Part shown: piece by piece, positions 61,440 to 64,000 of the stretch
How positions within the stretch are numbered: position 1 is the stretch's first letter
How the letters are laid out: each line of letters begins with the position of its first letter
NCBI RefSeq assembly: GCF_023896955.1
Contig: NZ_JAMHIW010000016.1
Span: forward strand, 87,167 to 151,166
Direction of reading: 5' to 3'
Origin: Micromonospora sp. RHAY321
GTDB taxonomy: Bacteria; Actinomycetota; Actinomycetes; Mycobacteriales; Micromonosporaceae
Length of the DNA stretch: 64,000 bases
Translations under genes and position numbers: made by a program
Notes under the pieces: model-generated
The model's database searches: none
What the model was told of the DNA's origin: nothing
The model's input: the letters and a program-made list of their open reading frames with translations, nothing else

Positions 61440-64000
61440 ATGCGAGTTTCTGTCAGTTGGCTGCGGGAGTACGTCGACCTCCCCGCCGACCTGCCCACCG
61501 GTGACCTGGAGCAGGCGCTGGTCGACCTCGGCATCGAGGTCGACTCCGTCCAGGACCTGCGGGAGTCCGTCACCGGCCAGTTGGTCGTCGGCGAGGTGCG
61601 CGAGATCGAGGAGCTCACCGGCTTCAAGAAGCCGATCCGGTTCTGCCGGGTCGACGTGGGTGACGCCAACGGCACGGGCGAGCCGCAGGAGATCGTGTGT
61701 GGAGCGCGCAACTTCGCCCCCGGCGACCGGGTGGTGGTGATCCTGCCCGGCGGTGTGCTGCCCGGCGGCTTCGCCATCGGCGCCCGCAAGACGTACGGGC
61801 ACAACTCCGCCGGCATGATCTGCTCGGCGAAGGAGCTGGGCCTGGGCGACGACCACTCGGGCATCATCGTGCTGCCGCCCGACGTGGCGGCCAAGCCGGG
61901 TGACGACGCGCGGCCGGTGGTCGGCCTCGACGACGTGGTGCTGGAGCTGGACATCACCCCGGACCGGGGGTACGCCCTGAGCCTGCGTGGCCTGGCCCGG
62001 GAGTTGTCGCACGCGTTCGACGTGCCGCTGCGCGACCCGGCCCTGGTGCCGGCGCCGGGCGGCACGGCCGAGCCGGCGTACCCGGTGGAGGTGCGCGACA
62101 CGGTCGGCTGTGACCGGTTCGCCGCCCGCCTGGTCCGTGGCGTCGACCCGACCGCGCCCACGCCGTCGTGGATGCAGCGGCGGCTCGTCACCGCCGGCAT
62201 CCGCAGCATCTCGCTGCCGGTCGACATCACCAACTACGTGATGCTCGAGCTGGGCCAGCCGATGCACGCCTTCGACGCCGACCGGATCGTCGGGCAGCTG
62301 GTGGTCCGACGGGCCGAGCCGGGGGAGAGGCTGACCACCCTGGACGGGGTCGAGCGGGTGCTCGCCACCGACGACATGGTCATCTGCGATGCCGGGATCC
62401 CCAACCCGCTCGCGGGAGAGGGCGCCGGCGTGCCGATCTCGCTCGCCGCGGTGATGGGCGGTGAGACCAGCGAGGTCGTCGCCGGCACCACCGACGTGCT
62501 CTTCGAGGCGGCCCACTGGGACCCGGCGATGGTCGGGCGGACCGCCCGCCGGCACAAGCTGTTCAGCGAGGCCGCGAAGCGCTGGGAGCGGGGCGTCGAC
62601 CCGGCCCTGCCACTGGTCGCGCTGGAGCGGGCCGTGCGGCTGCTCACCGAACACGGCGGCGGGGCCGCGGGTGAGGAGATCCTCGACCTCGACCACGTCC
62701 GGCCGCGTACCCCGATCACCCTGCCGGCGGATCTCCCGACCCGGCGGATCGGGGTCGAGTACCCGCCGGCGCGGGTGGTCGCCCTGCTGGAGCGGGTCGG
62801 CTGCACGGTCGCGCAGGGCGCGGACCGGCTGGCCGAGGACCCGGGTTCGGTGGGCATGGCCAGCGGCGCCGGGGTGGCGCTCAGCGTCACCCCGCCGACC
62901 TGGCGGCCCGACCTGACCGACCCGGCCGACCTGGTCGAGGAGGTGGTTCGCCTCGACGGGTACGACCGGGTGCCGTCGGTGCTGCCGACCGCGCCGCCCG
63001 GCCGTGGGCTGACCTCCCGTCAGCGCCGGCGCCGGACCGTCGCCCGGTCGTTGGCCGAACGGGGGTACGTGGAGGTTCTCGCGCACCCGTTCGTGTCGTC
63101 GGAGCTGGCCGACCTGCTCGGCCTGCCGGCCGACGACCCGCGCCGGCAGGCGGTGCGGCTGGCCAATCCGCTGTCCGAGGAGGAGCCGCTGCTGCGTACG
63201 ACCCTGCTCGGCCCGCTGCTGGGCATCCTCAAGCGCAACCTCGGCCGGGGCCTGCGCGACCTCGCGCTCTACGAGATCGGGGCGGTCTTCCACCCGCGCG
63301 TGGGCGCGGGCAGCCCGCCGGCGATGGGCGTGGACCGGCGCCCCACCGACGCGGAGTTCGCGGCCGCCGACGCGGTGGTGCCGGCGCAGCCGGTGCACGT
63401 CGCGGTGGTGCTGACCGGTGACCTCGACCCGGCCGGTTGGTGGGGTCCGGGTCGGCCGGCCGGCTGGGCGGACGCGATCGAGGCGGCCCGCGACGTGCTG
63501 GACGCCGCCGGCGTTCCGGCCGAGCGGGTCGAGGTACGCGCCGCCGAGTACGCGCCGTGGCACCCGGGCCGCTGCGCCGAGGTGCTGGTCGACGGCACGG
63601 TCGTCGGGCACGCCGGTGAGCTGCACCCGGCGGTGGTGGCGGCGCTGGAGCTGCCCCGCCGTGCCGGTGCGATGGAGCTGAACCTCGACGCGGTGCCGTC
63701 CGCGCCGGTGGCGCCCGCCCCGGCGGTCTCCGGCTTCCCGCCGGCTCTGATCGACGTGGCCCTGGTGGTGGACGACTCGGTGCCGGCGGAGCAGGTGCGC
63801 CGGGCGCTGGAGGCGGGCGCCGGCGAGCTGCTGGAGGACGTGCGGCTGTTCGACGTGTACTCCGGTGAGCAGCTCGGTGGGGGTCGCCGATCGTTGGCGT
63901 ACAAGCTCACCTTCCGGGCGCAGGACCGGACACTGACCGTCGAGGAGGCGGTGGCCGCCCGGGACGCGGCGGTCGCTGTGGCGGCGGAACGGGTCGGGGC
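61440..64000 (+). CDS. pheT: phenylalanyl-tRNA synthetase beta subunit (3' end missing)
   Basis: The frame from ATG 61440 stays open to the end of the window (853 codons), so only the last few residues are missing. The start MRVSVSWLREYVDLP is canonical. A tRNA-binding OB domain follows (about 40-150, GARNFAPGDRVVV), then the B3/B4 editing domain (LDITPDRGYALSLRGLARE), B5 and the catalytic-like fold, and the FDX-ACB anticodon domain beginning near SGFPPALIDVALVVDD. It overlaps no gene and follows pheS by 40 bases. Confidence 0.95.
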   Translation, partial: MRVSVSWLREYVDLPADLPTGDLEQALVDLGIEVDSVQDLRESVTGQLVVGEVREIEELTGFKKPIRFCRVDVGDANGTGEPQEIVCGARNFAPGDRVVVILPGGVLPGGFAIGARKTYGHNSAGMICSAKELGLGDDHSGIIVLPPDVAAKPGDDARPVVGLDDVVLELDITPDRGYALSLRGLARELSHAFDVPLRDPALVPAPGGTAEPAYPVEVRDTVGCDRFAARLVRGVDPTAPTPSWMQRRLVTAGIRSISLPVDITNYVMLELGQPMHAFDADRIVGQLVVRRAEPGERLTTLDGVERVLATDDMVICDAGIPNPLAGEGAGVPISLAAVMGGETSEVVAGTTDVLFEAAHWDPAMVGRTARRHKLFSEAAKRWERGVDPALPLVALERAVRLLTEHGGGAAGEEILDLDHVRPRTPITLPADLPTRRIGVEYPPARVVALLERVGCTVAQGADRLAEDPGSVGMASGAGVALSVTPPTWRPDLTDPADLVEEVVRLDGYDRVPSVLPTAPPGRGLTSRQRRRRTVARSLAERGYVEVLAHPFVSSELADLLGLPADDPRRQAVRLANPLSEEEPLLRTTLLGPLLGILKRNLGRGLRDLALYEIGAVFHPRVGAGSPPAMGVDRRPTDAEFAAADAVVPAQPVHVAVVLTGDLDPAGWWGPGRPAGWADAIEAARDVLDAAGVPAERVEVRAAEYAPWHPGRCAEVLVDGTVVGHAGELHPAVVAALELPRRAGAMELNLDAVPSAPVAPAPAVSGFPPALIDVALVVDDSVPAEQVRRALEAGAGELLEDVRLFDVYSGEQLGGGRRSLAYKLTFRAQDRTLTVEEAVAARDAAVAVAAERVG

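Overview
The window is a chromosomal segment of a high-GC actinomycete, most likely a member of the Micromonosporaceae (Micromonospora, Salinispora or a close relative). The evidence is the strong GC bias at third codon positions, the many GTG starts and ATGA/GTGA gene overlaps, and actinobacterial markers: BldD with a cyclic-di-GMP signature, the actinobacterial integration host factor, a PriA without a helicase ATPase motif, and septum-formation-type lipoproteins. The family assignment is inference from gene order and protein style; no database was searched.

Most of the window is conserved housekeeping. Bases 1-2737 carry the end of alaS, then ruvX, mltG and aroE. Bases 17915-24053 carry the rest of the shikimate set (aroC, aroK, aroB, aroQ), then efp and nusB, with bldD facing them. 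Bases 24902-35664 hold the pyrimidine operon (pyrR, pyrB, pyrC, carA, carB, pyrD, pyrF) with bioA inserted. Bases 35843-41633 hold mihF, a guanylate-kinase-like gene, rpoZ, coaBC, metK and priA. Bases 41869-47210 hold a kinase/ParB-like fusion, a cytochrome P450, def, fmt and rsmB. Two tandem reverse-strand lipoproteins follow (47292-49158). Then come rpe, a GGDEF response regulator, a riboflavin operon under an FMN riboswitch (ribD, ribE, ribM, ribBA, ribH), hisE-hisG, a PH-domain membrane protein, infC-rpmI-rplT, an rRNA methyltransferase, pheS and the start of pheT, which runs off the end.

The main accessory region is 3040-17802, lying between aroE and aroC. It encodes a PAP2-type membrane protein, a secreted GH26-like glycosidase, a secreted beta-propeller protein, a Wzz/Wzc-like chain-length protein with a degraded kinase motif, a Wzy/ligase-type polymerase, a Wzx-type flippase, a sulfotransferase, an APH-fold kinase-like protein, a split Alg14/Alg13-type glycosyltransferase, a GT2 glycosyltransferase and a methyltransferase. 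Together these look like a Wzx/Wzy-type exopolysaccharide system whose product is probably sulfated. No initiating phosphoglycosyltransferase is visible. A hydrolase/WYL-regulator pair and bioA are smaller insertions in otherwise conserved operons.

Regulatory features readable from the sequence include the FMN riboswitch, a PyrR-binding hairpin that sequesters the pyrR ribosome binding site, a structured infC leader with a probable ATC start codon, several hairpin terminators, a bldD promoter, and -10 hexamers of TAGACT/TAGGCT/TACACT type. Some of these hexamers sit 6-7 bases before a start codon, which suggests leaderless mRNAs.
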